From CAVPTL01 sp963794415 (GTDB lineage Bacteria; Actinomycetota; Thermoleophilia; Gaiellales; JAICJC01): a DNA stretch of 64,000 nucleotides. The stretch spans positions 248,001 to 312,000 of the forward strand of contig CAWCDI010000003.1 in assembly GCA_963794415.1 (NCBI GenBank). The letters run 5' to 3'. Below, piece after piece: positions 16,539 through 25,048 of this stretch. How positions within the stretch are numbered: the first letter of the stretch is position 1; each line of letters opens with the position of its first letter. The position numbers and the translations under genes were made by a program. The notes beneath the pieces are model-generated. The model saw only the letters and a program-made list of their open reading frames with translations, made no database searches and was not told the origin of the DNA.

Positions 16539-18313
16539 GCGCTTGCGGCTTCGAGCTTGGGGATGTCCTCGATCAGCCGCACGGTGTAGGGATCGGCCGG
16601 GCGCTCCAGCACGTCCTCTACGGCACCGGACTCGACGACGTGGCCGTCGGCGACCACCACCACTTTCTGGGCGATCGAGCGCACCAGGGCCAGGTTGTGG
16701 GTGACGAAGATCATCGAGAGGTTTCGCTCGGACTGGAGCCGGCGGAGCAACTCGACGATCACCGCCTGCACCGAGACGTCGAGGGCCGAGGTCACCTCGT
16801 CGCAGATGAGGAGCGCGGGATCGACCACCAGCGCGCGGGCGATGGCCACCCGCTGGCGCTCGCCTCCCGAGAGCTGGTCAGGAAACCGCGTGACGAAGTC
16901 GCGTGAGAGCGAGAGGTCGTCGAGCACTGAAGCCACCTTCTCGTCACGCTCGGAGCGGCTCAGGTCGAGGTGATGCTCGAGGGGCTGGGCAATGATCTGG
17001 CCGATCGTCTTTCGCGGGTTCAGCGACGCGTACGGATTCTGAAACACGTACTGGATGCTGCGAAGCGTCTCGCGCGGCCGGCCGGCGACGCCCGGCACGA
17101 GCTGATCGCCTCGAAACGAGATGGCGCCGGTGAAGTCCTTGTGCAGCCCCGAGATGCAGCCGGCCAGCGTGGTCTTGCCGGATCCCGACTCCCCGACGAT
17201 GGCGACGCAGGAGTTGACCGGCACGTCGAAGGACACCTGGTGCAGCACCTCGTTGTCGCCGTGCTTGGCTGTGAGGTCGTCAAGCCGAAGGATCGCATCC
17301 GGGCTGAGCCCAACTGCGTGCAGGGCGACCCGTGCCCGGGCGCCGGCGTGCGCCTCACCAGCGCGGTAGCAGCGCACGAGGCGCTCGTCGACCGGCTCGG
17401 GGGGAGGCGGTGCAGTCGTGCAGACCTCCTGACGAAGCGGGCAGCGCGGCGCGAACGAGCAGCCCTTCGGCCGACGGCCCGGCTGCGGCGGCTGTCCCTC
17501 TATTCCGTGCAGCGTCTGGCTCTGAGTGGAGGACGGCAGCGCCTCCAGCAACCCTCGCGTGTACGGATGGGCGGGATCGCCAAAGACCCGTTCGGTGTCG
17601 CCGAACTCCACGATCCGGCCGGCGTACATGACTGCCACGGACGACGCCAGGCCGCTGACCACCGCCAGATCGTGGCTCACGAAGACCGCAGCCACGTCGT
17701 GTGCGCTGCAGAGGTTTCGGATGGTCGCGAGCACGTGGCGCTGGGTCGAGACATCGAGCCCCGTCGTCGGCTCGTCGAGCACGATCAGCGACGGCCGCCA
17801 CATGAACGCGAGCGCAAGGGCGACCCGCTGCTGCTGTCCGCCCGAGAGCTGATGCGGGTAACGGTCGAGGTAGCCCTGCGACGCCGGCAGGTTGACCTCC
17901 TCGAGCAGCGCATCGATTCTCGCGTCCGCATCGCCCTTGCCGCCCGAGTGGGCCTTGAACGCCTGGTGCAGCTGCGTGCGGATACGAAGCGAGGGGTTCA
18001 GTGCCGAGCCGGGATCCTGCGGAACGTAGGCGACCGTGCCGCCACGGAAGTTGCGGAGTGCCTTCCCCTTGAGCGAGAGCGCATCGACGCCGTCCACCAA
18101 GACGGTGCCGCCCTTGATCTCGAGACCCCGGCGCGCGTAGCCCATGAGCGCGAGCGCGGCGGTGGTCTTTCCCGATCCCGACTCGCCCACCAGGCCCACC
18201 ACCTCGCCTGCGCGGGCGGTGTAGCTGACGTCGTCGATCACGTCGGTCTCGGTGCCGCCCTTCACGATGCGCAGGCCTTCAACCACCAGCCGCTGTGTGG
18301 TCTCGGTGCTCAC
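16535..18313 (-). CDS. Fused dipeptide/oligopeptide-type ABC transporter ATPases
   Basis: A 592-residue protein with two complete ABC modules. Module 1 has GESGSGKTTAALAL near residue 39, the signature LSGGQQQRVALAL and Walker B LIVLDEPTTGLD. Module 2 has GESGSGKTTLAG near residue 370, LSGGERQRVAIARAL and LLICDEVTSALDV. Between them lies the cysteine-rich oligopeptide-type tail (CSFAPRCPLRQEVC). It combines the roles of DppD and DppF in one chain and powers the two permeases encoded just upstream. The start overlaps the permease stop by four bases. Such fusions are known in this transporter class, which also includes sugar importers. Confidence 0.92.
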   Translation of the reverse strand: MSTETTQRLVVEGLRIVKGGTETDVIDDVSYTARAGEVVGLVGESGSGKTTAALALMGYARRGLEIKGGTVLVDGVDALSLKGKALRNFRGGTVAYVPQDPGSALNPSLRIRTQLHQAFKAHSGGKGDADARIDALLEEVNLPASQGYLDRYPHQLSGGQQQRVALALAFMWRPSLIVLDEPTTGLDVSTQRHVLATIRNLCSAHDVAAVFVSHDLAVVSGLASSVAVMYAGRIVEFGDTERVFGDPAHPYTRGLLEALPSSTQSQTLHGIEGQPPQPGRRPKGCSFAPRCPLRQEVCTTAPPPPEPVDERLVRCYRAGEAHAGARARVALHAVGLSPDAILRLDDLTAKHGDNEVLHQVSFDVPVNSCVAIVGESGSGKTTLAGCISGLHKDFTGAISFRGDQLVPGVAGRPRETLRSIQYVFQNPYASLNPRKTIGQIIAQPLEHHLDLSRSERDEKVASVLDDLSLSRDFVTRFPDQLSGGERQRVAIARALVVDPALLICDEVTSALDVSVQAVIVELLRRLQSERNLSMIFVTHNLALVRSIAQKVVVVADGHVVESGAVEDVLERPADPYTVRLIEDIPKLEAASA

Positions 18314-19242
18314 TCGGCGCCCTCGATCGTCCCGATCTCCATCATCGCGAGCTCGACAGGCTTGCGGTCAACGCCGATAGCCACTCGGGCGACGGCGTCT
18401 GTGAACGTGTTCGTGCCGATCGTGAGGAGCGCGATGAGGATCGCGGGCGCCACGACGGCCCAGGCGTTCGACTCGATGCCGACGCGGTTCTCATTGATCA
18501 TGACGCCCCAGTTCGACGCCGGCGCGGCCTGACCGAAGCCGAGGAACGAGAGACCGGCCATCACCACGATCGAGTAGGTCAGCCGAAGCCCCGCCTCGAC
18601 CATCAGAGGGGACACCAGGTTGGGGAGGATCTCCGACGTCATCACCTTGGCGGCGGAAACGCCCTGCAGCTCGGTCGCCTTCACGTAGGGCCGCTCGGAC
18701 ACGTCGAGCGCCGCCGAGCGAAGCACCCGAGCCACCTGCGGCGCGTGGCTGAAGCCAACCGCCAGCACGATGATCCAGAGCTTCGGGCCGATGATCGAGA
18801 CCAGGAGGAGCGCGAACACCAGCTGCGGGAAGGCGAGAAACACGTCGACCGTGCGCATGATGATGCCGTCCCAGCGCCCCTTCAGGTAGGCCGCGGAGAT
18901 GCCGGCGGCACCGCCCACCACCACGCCGAAGACGGTGGCGAGAAACGCCATGATCAGCAGCACCCATCCGCCGTTCAACACACGCGAGAGCACATCGCGG
19001 CCCAGGACGTCGGTACCCAGGGGATAGCCGCTGTACGGCTTCGCGAACGGCAGGCCCTCGAGCTCATTGGGCGGATGCTGGGCCACGAACGGCCCGATGA
19101 ACGCGATCAGGACCACCACGGTGGTGAGCGTCAGGCCCACCGCCCCGCGCCGCGTCTTTGCCGCGGCGATCAGCGTCGCGAGCCACTGGTGGTGGCGCAC
19201 CCGCGCGGCGGAGATCGGCGTGGCCGGTGTCGCGACAGCCAC
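18310..19242 (-). CDS. ABC transporter permease, DppC type
   Basis: A 310-residue inner-membrane protein with six predicted membrane segments and the DppC layout: a cytoplasmic N-terminal stretch, one helix (TLTTVVVLIAFIGPFVAQ), a periplasmic loop with GYPLGTDVLGRDVLSRVL, then the transport core with the EAA-type loop around ELQGVSAAKVMTSEILPNLV that docks on the ATPase. It pairs with the DppB-type protein encoded just upstream; the start shares one base with that stop (TAGTG). Substrate unknown; peptide-type importers also carry sugars and opines. Confidence 0.9.
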   Translation of the reverse strand: MAVATPATPISAARVRHHQWLATLIAAAKTRRGAVGLTLTTVVVLIAFIGPFVAQHPPNELEGLPFAKPYSGYPLGTDVLGRDVLSRVLNGGWVLLIMAFLATVFGVVVGGAAGISAAYLKGRWDGIIMRTVDVFLAFPQLVFALLLVSIIGPKLWIIVLAVGFSHAPQVARVLRSAALDVSERPYVKATELQGVSAAKVMTSEILPNLVSPLMVEAGLRLTYSIVVMAGLSFLGFGQAAPASNWGVMINENRVGIESNAWAVVAPAILIALLTIGTNTFTDAVARVAIGVDRKPVELAMMEIGTIEGAE

Positions 19243-20243
19243 TACGACCTCGCAAACCGGCGTCGCGGGGTGGCCAGAAGCGCGATCACGTCAGTGATGA
19301 TGTTGACCACCACGTACACCGCCGCGAGCACCACGACGATCAGCTGGATCACGGGAATGTCGCGGTTGGACACTGCGCTCACGAGGCCCTGGCCGATTCC
19401 CGGGAAGTCGAAGATGTACTCGACGACCACGATGCCGCCGGCGAGGTAGAGCACATTGAGCCCGACCACCTGGATCGTCGGAGCTATTGCGTTTGGCAGC
19501 GCGTGGACGAGCACGATGCGGGTGGTCGAGAGCCCCTCCAGCCGAGCCATCTCGACGTAGTCGGACTCGAGCGACTCGATCATCGCCGCGCGCATCATGC
19601 GCGCGATGTAGGGGACGATGACGATCACCAGCGTCAGCACCGGGAGCACGAGCACCTTGGGCTGGGAGAGCGGATTTGTCCCCGGCGGTACCAGCGAGAT
19701 CGCCGGCAGGATGTGCAAGACGTTGGTCGCGAACACCAGCACCAGGGCGATCCCGATCACGAACTCGGGAAGCGCGGTGAACGCGAGCGACGTGATCGAG
19801 AGCGAGTGGTCGAAGACGCTGTCGCGGCGAAGCGCGGCCAGCGCACCGAGGCCGATGCCCAGCGCGGTGCCGATCACGCCGGCGAGGATCACCAGCACGG
19901 CGGAGTTCTCAAACCTGGCCCGGACAAGGTCGCCCACCGGCTGACCGTTCGAGAGCGATGTGCCGAGGTCGCCTCGAAGCAGGCCCGAGAACCACGTCCA
20001 GTACTGGCTGAGGATGCCGCGATTGAGGTGCAGCTGCTGTTCGAGCTGGCGCACGCGCGCCGGCGTGGCCGAGTGGCCAAGCACGGCATAGGCGGCGTTT
20101 CCCGGCAGCACCTGCGTTGCCAGGAACACGATGACCGAGACGATGAAGACCGTCACCACCCCCTGGCCTGCCCGGCGCAGCGCGAGGCTGAGCACCGGGT
20201 GGCCGGCGGAGGCAGGTGGGTTCTTGGCGACGGTCGTTGCCAT
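19242..20243 (-). CDS. ABC transporter permease, DppB type
   Basis: A 333-residue permease with the DppB layout: a first helix after the basic N-terminus (VVTVFIVSVIVFLATQVLPG), a long periplasmic loop (LNRGILSQYWTWFSGLLRGD), then five helices and the EAA loop (YVEMARLEGLSTTRIVLVHA). It forms a heterodimeric channel with the next gene's product. The ATG lies 10 bases after the stop of the binding-protein gene, in the same transcription unit. Confidence 0.9.
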   Translation of the reverse strand: MATTVAKNPPASAGHPVLSLALRRAGQGVVTVFIVSVIVFLATQVLPGNAAYAVLGHSATPARVRQLEQQLHLNRGILSQYWTWFSGLLRGDLGTSLSNGQPVGDLVRARFENSAVLVILAGVIGTALGIGLGALAALRRDSVFDHSLSITSLAFTALPEFVIGIALVLVFATNVLHILPAISLVPPGTNPLSQPKVLVLPVLTLVIVIVPYIARMMRAAMIESLESDYVEMARLEGLSTTRIVLVHALPNAIAPTIQVVGLNVLYLAGGIVVVEYIFDFPGIGQGLVSAVSNRDIPVIQLIVVVLAAVYVVVNIITDVIALLATPRRRFARS

Positions 20244-20253
20244 GTCTAGCGGA

Positions 20254-21861
20254 TCAGGTCTTCCACAGGTACTTGAAGCGGTAGTTGTTGAACGGCAGGC
20301 CCATCTTGGACGGCTGCATCCCGGAGATGTCCTTCTGCGTGGCGTCGACGAAGCCCGTGAAGAACGGGATGATGTAGCCGCCGGTGTTGTACTCGATGGT
20401 CTGCATCTCGTGAACGAGGTCGGTGCGCTTCGACAGGTCGAGCTCCTTGATGGCTTGCCCGGCGAGCTTGATGTACTTCGGGTCTGCGAAGTGCGTCTCG
20501 TTGTACTGCGACGTCGGCAGCATCGAGAAGTTCACCTGCACGAGGTAGGTGTAAAGCGACCAGTCGTCCTGCGCGAACGTGTACTTCACGAAGTTCGGGC
20601 CGTAGAACGCCGACTGCGTGAGCTTCTGCAGGTTCACGTTGACGTTCGCCGCCTTGGCCTGCTCGGCGAAGATCTGCGCGGTCTCGTAGATACCCACGCC
20701 GATCTGGTCGGATGTCGTCATGGTGACGGTGAGCGAGTCGTGCCCGGCCTGCTTGAGCAGCGACTTGGCCTGCTCGATGTCCTGCACCCGCTGCGGCAGG
20801 TCGTGGTTGTAGGTGGGGTCGAACGGCGCGAAGAGGTCGTTGCCCAGAGCGCCGAAACCGCCGATGGCGACGTCGGCGGCCTTCTGCCGGTCGAGGATGA
20901 GCCGGAAGGCCTGGCGCACCCGCACGTCGTTGAACGGCGGCTGATCGACGCGCATGGTGATCGGGTTCCAGGCGTACCCCTTGCTGACGGTGGTGACGAT
21001 GCCCGCCCCGTTCAGGCCGGAGACCGCCGCCGGCGAGACCTGGTCGATCGCGTCGAACTGGCCGCCCTGGATGCCCGAGGTCTGGGCCGTGCCGTCGCTG
21101 GCGTCGATCAGCACCAGCTCATCGAGGTACGGAAGGCCGTTGTCCCAGTAGTTATCGTTTCGCACGAACACCGACTGCTGTCCTGCGGTGAAGCTCTTGT
21201 ACTTGAACGGCCCTGTGCCGATGGGGTTCTTCGGGTCATAGCCGACCGGGACGATCTGAAACTCCCAGGGGCTCGCGAGCGCCTGATCGAACACCGCGTT
21301 GGGGGTGTGCATCGGCACCTGGAGGCTGAGCTTGTCGAGGATCTTGATGTTCTTGATGTCGGCCGACGCAAGCAGCGGAGCTCCTGTGAGCTGGCCCTTC
21401 TCGATGCGCTGCAGCGTGTACTTCACGGCCTCGGAGGTGAGGGGCGTTCCGTCGTGAAACTCGATGCCCGGCTTGAGCTCGATCGTCCACGTCATCGCGT
21501 CCTTGCTGGCCGTCAGCGACTTCGCAAGGTCGTACTCGATCTGGGCGTTTCGGTCGAATGTCAGCAGCGGGTCGTAGAGGTTGGCGATGCGGGCGTTGTC
21601 GGCGTATGCAAGCGGCGTGTTGGCATCGAGCGTGTCCGACGACGATCCGCCGAGGATGCCGACCTTGAGCGTGCCGCCCTTCTTGGGAGTTCCCGCGGCG
21701 GTGGACGCCGCCGACGTCGTCCCGGACGACGACGATGAGCTGCCGCCGCATGCGGCGATCAGCGGTGCGAGCGCAACGGCGCCGCCGCCAGCGGCCGCCA
21801 TCTTCAGCGCCTCGCGTCGCGAAAACCGCGAAGCCGCTCCGTTATTTTCATCTTTACGCAC
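20254..21861 (-). CDS. ABC transporter substrate-binding lipoprotein (peptide type)
   Basis: A 535-residue family 5 extracellular solute-binding protein. The N-terminus carries a twin-arginine motif (SRREALK, residues 14-20), a hydrophobic segment and the lipobox LIAAC with Cys38, followed by a serine-rich linker. It is therefore exported by Tat and anchored as a lipoprotein. The mature part has typical SBP_bac_5 signatures (NLYDPLLTF, WTIELKPGIEFHDGTPLTSE, NPIGTGPFKYKSF). It captures the operon's substrate outside the cell for the DppBC-type channel. The 40 bases before it separate it from the DapA-family gene. Confidence 0.92.
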   Translation of the reverse strand: MRKDENNGAASRFSRREALKMAAAGGGAVALAPLIAACGGSSSSSSGTTSAASTAAGTPKKGGTLKVGILGGSSSDTLDANTPLAYADNARIANLYDPLLTFDRNAQIEYDLAKSLTASKDAMTWTIELKPGIEFHDGTPLTSEAVKYTLQRIEKGQLTGAPLLASADIKNIKILDKLSLQVPMHTPNAVFDQALASPWEFQIVPVGYDPKNPIGTGPFKYKSFTAGQQSVFVRNDNYWDNGLPYLDELVLIDASDGTAQTSGIQGGQFDAIDQVSPAAVSGLNGAGIVTTVSKGYAWNPITMRVDQPPFNDVRVRQAFRLILDRQKAADVAIGGFGALGNDLFAPFDPTYNHDLPQRVQDIEQAKSLLKQAGHDSLTVTMTTSDQIGVGIYETAQIFAEQAKAANVNVNLQKLTQSAFYGPNFVKYTFAQDDWSLYTYLVQVNFSMLPTSQYNETHFADPKYIKLAGQAIKELDLSKRTDLVHEMQTIEYNTGGYIIPFFTGFVDATQKDISGMQPSKMGLPFNNYRFKYLWKT

Positions 21862-21900
21862 GATCTCTCCCTCGTTCTCGGGGGTGTAGGGAGCGGCGCA

Positions 21901-22806
21901 TCATCGCGACGCTTGGAGCTGAACGCCCGTCTGGAGCTCTGAGAGCGCGGTCAGCAGCGACGCACGCTCGTCCGGGGTGAGTGCACGCAGGGGTGCCCGG
22001 ACGGACTCGTTGATCGGGATTCCACGAAGCTGCAGCACGCACTTGAGTGCGGCGTGCAGGGGCTGGCGCTCCATCTGTCGGCGAAGCGCTGTGACGGTAT
22101 CGGTTGAGGCATCTGTGGGATTTGCGACTGCGCCGGAAACGCGTTCAGGAAACGCCGAGGCCAGTGCCGACACCGCGCCGACGGCACCGCGGGCGAGCCC
22201 CTCGGTGATAAGCGGCTCGGGGCCGACGAGGATGTCAAGCCACGGGAGGAGGTACCGCTCGAAGCGCTCGATCGGGGCGTCTGAGACCTTGAGGCCGACG
22301 AAGTTCTCGCACCGCTCCGCCAGCCGCTCCATGACCTCGGGCGGCACGGGATAGCCGCTTCGATCGATGAACTCGTAGATGTAGAACGGCGCCGGCGCGC
22401 AGGACTGGGCGGCCCGGACGAGGTGCTCGAGAAGCGCGGCGTCGTCCAGCCGGAAGTACGGCGGGGCGATGACCGAGATCGCGGTGGCGCCGGCCGCAGC
22501 GGCGTGCTCGGCCACGGCAACTGTGTCGGCAGTGGACTGCGCCCCGGCGTGCACGACGACGTGGATGCGGCCGTCGGCTGCCTCCACGAAAGCCTCGGTC
22601 AGCCGCTTTCGCTCATCGACGGTGAGCAGCACGCCCTCGCCGGTGGTGCCTCCCAGCATCGCGCCGGTGAGACCGCCGTCGATGTAGAGGTCGAGCAGCG
22701 GGTTGACCGCCTCGAAGTCGAGCGCGTTTCCGTCGGCCGAGAATGGTGTGACCGCTGCGGCGATGGCTCCGCGGAGCGGGCCGCTGCGCTTTCCGGGCTC
22801 GGTCAT
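21901..22806 (-). CDS. DapA-family aldolase/dehydratase (DHDPS/NAL superfamily)
   Basis: A 301-residue TIM-barrel lyase. GGTTGEGVLLTVDERKRL is the keto-acid binding loop, YIYEF supplies the active-site tyrosine region and FVGLKVSD carries the Schiff-base lysine near residue 174. Family members include dihydrodipicolinate synthase, N-acetylneuraminate lyase, 2-keto-3-deoxygluconate aldolase and L-2-keto-3-deoxyarabonate dehydratase. The operon's IlvD and aldehyde dehydrogenase make a 2-keto-3-deoxy sugar acid the most likely substrate. The ATG overlaps the cupin stop as ATGA. The lysine synthesis role is unlikely in this setting. Confidence 0.87.
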   Translation of the reverse strand: MTEPGKRSGPLRGAIAAAVTPFSADGNALDFEAVNPLLDLYIDGGLTGAMLGGTTGEGVLLTVDERKRLTEAFVEAADGRIHVVVHAGAQSTADTVAVAEHAAAAGATAISVIAPPYFRLDDAALLEHLVRAAQSCAPAPFYIYEFIDRSGYPVPPEVMERLAERCENFVGLKVSDAPIERFERYLLPWLDILVGPEPLITEGLARGAVGAVSALASAFPERVSGAVANPTDASTDTVTALRRQMERQPLHAALKCVLQLRGIPINESVRAPLRALTPDERASLLTALSELQTGVQLQASR

Positions 22807-23165
22807 GCGCCGCCTCCCGGCACGCTCGAGATGACGAACGTCTTTCGCACGGTCTCGGTCACGTTCCAGACGCCTGTCCAGCCATCGGGGATGAAGCAGA
22901 CGACGCCGGGGTGGATCTCGGTGACGTTCCCCGACTCGTCGGTGATCGTCCCCGCGCCCGCGACGAAGTGCATGTGCTCCCACATGCCGATCTTGCTGCC
23001 GCGAAAGACGCCGGGGGTGACCTCCCAGATGCCGGTCTCCGTGACGTCGTCCTTGTAGAGCACGAGCTCTGACTCGAACGGCTCGCCGCTGATCGTGTTG
23101 CCCTTCGGGCCGATGGGGTTGAGCTCGGCGGCCAGGACGTCCTCGGATCGCATGTCGATGCTCAT
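22803..23165 (-). CDS. Cupin-domain protein (DUF861-like)
   Basis: A 120-residue single-domain cupin. SKIGMWEHMHFVAGAGTITD and GNVTEIHPGVVCFIPDGWTG follow the two cupin motifs, and ETVRKTFVI ends the barrel. The pattern resembles the DUF861 cupins related to ureidoglycine aminohydrolase. It may bind the operon's substrate, act as an isomerase, or sense an intermediate. The start overlaps the hyuB stop as ATGA and its own stop overlaps the dapA-like start, so all three are translationally coupled. Confidence 0.8.
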   Translation of the reverse strand: MSIDMRSEDVLAAELNPIGPKGNTISGEPFESELVLYKDDVTETGIWEVTPGVFRGSKIGMWEHMHFVAGAGTITDESGNVTEIHPGVVCFIPDGWTGVWNVTETVRKTFVISSVPGGGA

Positions 23166-25048
23166 GACATCTCCGAGAGGGCGAGCTTTGCGTTTACGAG
23201 GTACTCGTCGGCGTCGGTGATGTGCTCGGCAAGCCAGGTGGACGAGTTGGGCACCGTCGGCGTGACCATCGGCCGCTCTCTGCGGGCGTGCTCGGCGCGC
23301 AGCGCGTCGGTCGCGGCCACGTCGATCTGGGGATCCACGTCATCGCTCACCACCACGCCGTACTCGGCTCGCGCCGCCTCACGGCTGATGAACCCGTCGC
23401 GCACCTCGGTGCGTACCAGCTCGATATCGCGATCCAACGGGTTGCCGTACCCCCCGCCGCCGCTTGCGACGCCCACCATCTTCTCGTCGGCCGACACCGC
23501 GACGTGGGCCGTGGACGAGAGGAACCGGCGGCTGCCGTCAGGCGCTTCGATGTACATCCCGCCGCCGATGGCGGCCGTACCTCCGAGCACGCCGTGAGGC
23601 GGGTTGTTGTACCCGTCCCCGAACGTGATGCACTCCATGTCGCCGCGGGTCGGCCGGGCCACGAGGCGCACGCCGGGGCCGCCGTTCCACTCACCGAAGC
23701 CCATGGAGTCGGTCTCGATCTCCATCTGCTCGACGAGCAGCGGATAGAGCAACTCCATCTCCTCGATCGCCTGGATCTTGAGGCCGCCGGCGCAGCCGAC
23801 GCTCTCGTAGAGGGGCCAGCCGTCGGCGCCATGGCAGGCACCGGAGCCCACTGTGTTATTGAACTCCATGAGCCCCCACTGCTCGCCCGTGACGTTGTCG
23901 ACGCCGGTGAGCTGCGCGACGTTGCCGCAGCGCGCTCCGCCGGCAGGGACGCGGCCGGGGATCGCCGAGGCCATCGCCTTGTTCACGGCGTCCTGGATGG
24001 CGTCGGAGGGAACGATGGTCGCGGCAGACGTCGCGGCGGGAAACGTCGCGTTAGCTATCGATCCCTGCGGCGCGTGCACATCGATGTGCTTGAGACACCC
24101 GTCGTTATGCGGGATGTCGGGATCGATGTACAGCATGAACGGGATCTTGGCCGCGGCGAACGAGGTGGCCAGCGAGCCGTTCACCCCGCCCTCCCCCTGG
24201 GGGCCGCTGCCGGTGCAATCAACGCTCACCTGATCGCCTGCGACTGTGACCTTCACCTTGATCGGGATGTCGAACTGCTCGTAGCCGTCGCTGTCAACCC
24301 AGCCCTCGCCGTAGTAGTCGCCGTCGGGGATGGCGGTGATCTCGTCACCCATGCGCCGGTCGGCGTAGTCGAGGATGGCCTCGATGTATGAGGTCACCGA
24401 CGTGATGCTGTAGTCGGAGACCAGCTCCAGCACGCGCTCGCGGCCCGTCTGGATCGACCCGATCTGGGCGAGCAGATCGCCGTAGACCAGGTCGCGGTAG
24501 CGGACGTTGGTCAGATAAAAGTCGAGCACGTCCTTGCGCGGCTTCCCGCGCGAGTAGATCTTGAGCGGAGGGATGCGGATGCCCTCCTGGTAGACGTCGC
24601 GGGCCGAGGCGGTGACGCTCGAGGCGACGTAGGCGCCAGTGTCCATCTGATGGCCCTTGCTCACCGACCAGAACACGTGCACCCCGTCCACGAACACCGG
24701 CGTTGCGGTAACGAGGTCGCCGATGTGCGAGTTGAACCGGTACGGGTCGTTGCAGGCAAAGACGTCGCCGTCCTCGATCTCGCCCTCGAAGCTCCGGGCG
24801 ATCTCCTCCAGCACCAGGTTGAGGGACGCGGTCTGCGACGGAAGCGCGTCGTACATGCAGAGCTGGCGGCAGTCGACGTCGTAGAGCGCGCATGAGAAGT
24901 CGCGGCAGAGGGCGAGCACTGACGTGCAGGCCGAGCGCTCGAGCACGACGGCCATCTCGTTCACGATGTTGTTCAGACGGCCGAGGACGACGCTGAAGAG
25001 GATCGGGTCGAGCGTTGATGTGGTGTCAGCCTGCCGCTGTGACGACAT
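23162..25048 (-). CDS. hyuB: Hydantoinase/oxoprolinase subunit B (HyuB)
   Basis: A 628-residue hydantoinase B / acetone carboxylase alpha-type subunit. Readable landmarks are LGRLNNIVNEMAVVLERSAC, FACNDPYRFNSHIGDLVTAT, VDCTGSGPQGEGGVNGSLAT and GGGGYGNPLDRD. With HyuA it forms an enzyme that couples ATP hydrolysis to opening of cyclic amides (hydantoins, 5-oxoproline) or to carboxylation of ketones. The ATG at 25048 has AAGGAGG seven bases upstream, and the frame is open beyond it without a better start. It overlaps the hyuA end by 23 bases. Confidence 0.88.
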   Translation of the reverse strand: MSSQRQADTTSTLDPILFSVVLGRLNNIVNEMAVVLERSACTSVLALCRDFSCALYDVDCRQLCMYDALPSQTASLNLVLEEIARSFEGEIEDGDVFACNDPYRFNSHIGDLVTATPVFVDGVHVFWSVSKGHQMDTGAYVASSVTASARDVYQEGIRIPPLKIYSRGKPRKDVLDFYLTNVRYRDLVYGDLLAQIGSIQTGRERVLELVSDYSITSVTSYIEAILDYADRRMGDEITAIPDGDYYGEGWVDSDGYEQFDIPIKVKVTVAGDQVSVDCTGSGPQGEGGVNGSLATSFAAAKIPFMLYIDPDIPHNDGCLKHIDVHAPQGSIANATFPAATSAATIVPSDAIQDAVNKAMASAIPGRVPAGGARCGNVAQLTGVDNVTGEQWGLMEFNNTVGSGACHGADGWPLYESVGCAGGLKIQAIEEMELLYPLLVEQMEIETDSMGFGEWNGGPGVRLVARPTRGDMECITFGDGYNNPPHGVLGGTAAIGGGMYIEAPDGSRRFLSSTAHVAVSADEKMVGVASGGGGYGNPLDRDIELVRTEVRDGFISREAARAEYGVVVSDDVDPQIDVAATDALRAEHARRERPMVTPTVPNSSTWLAEHITDADEYLVNAKLALSEMS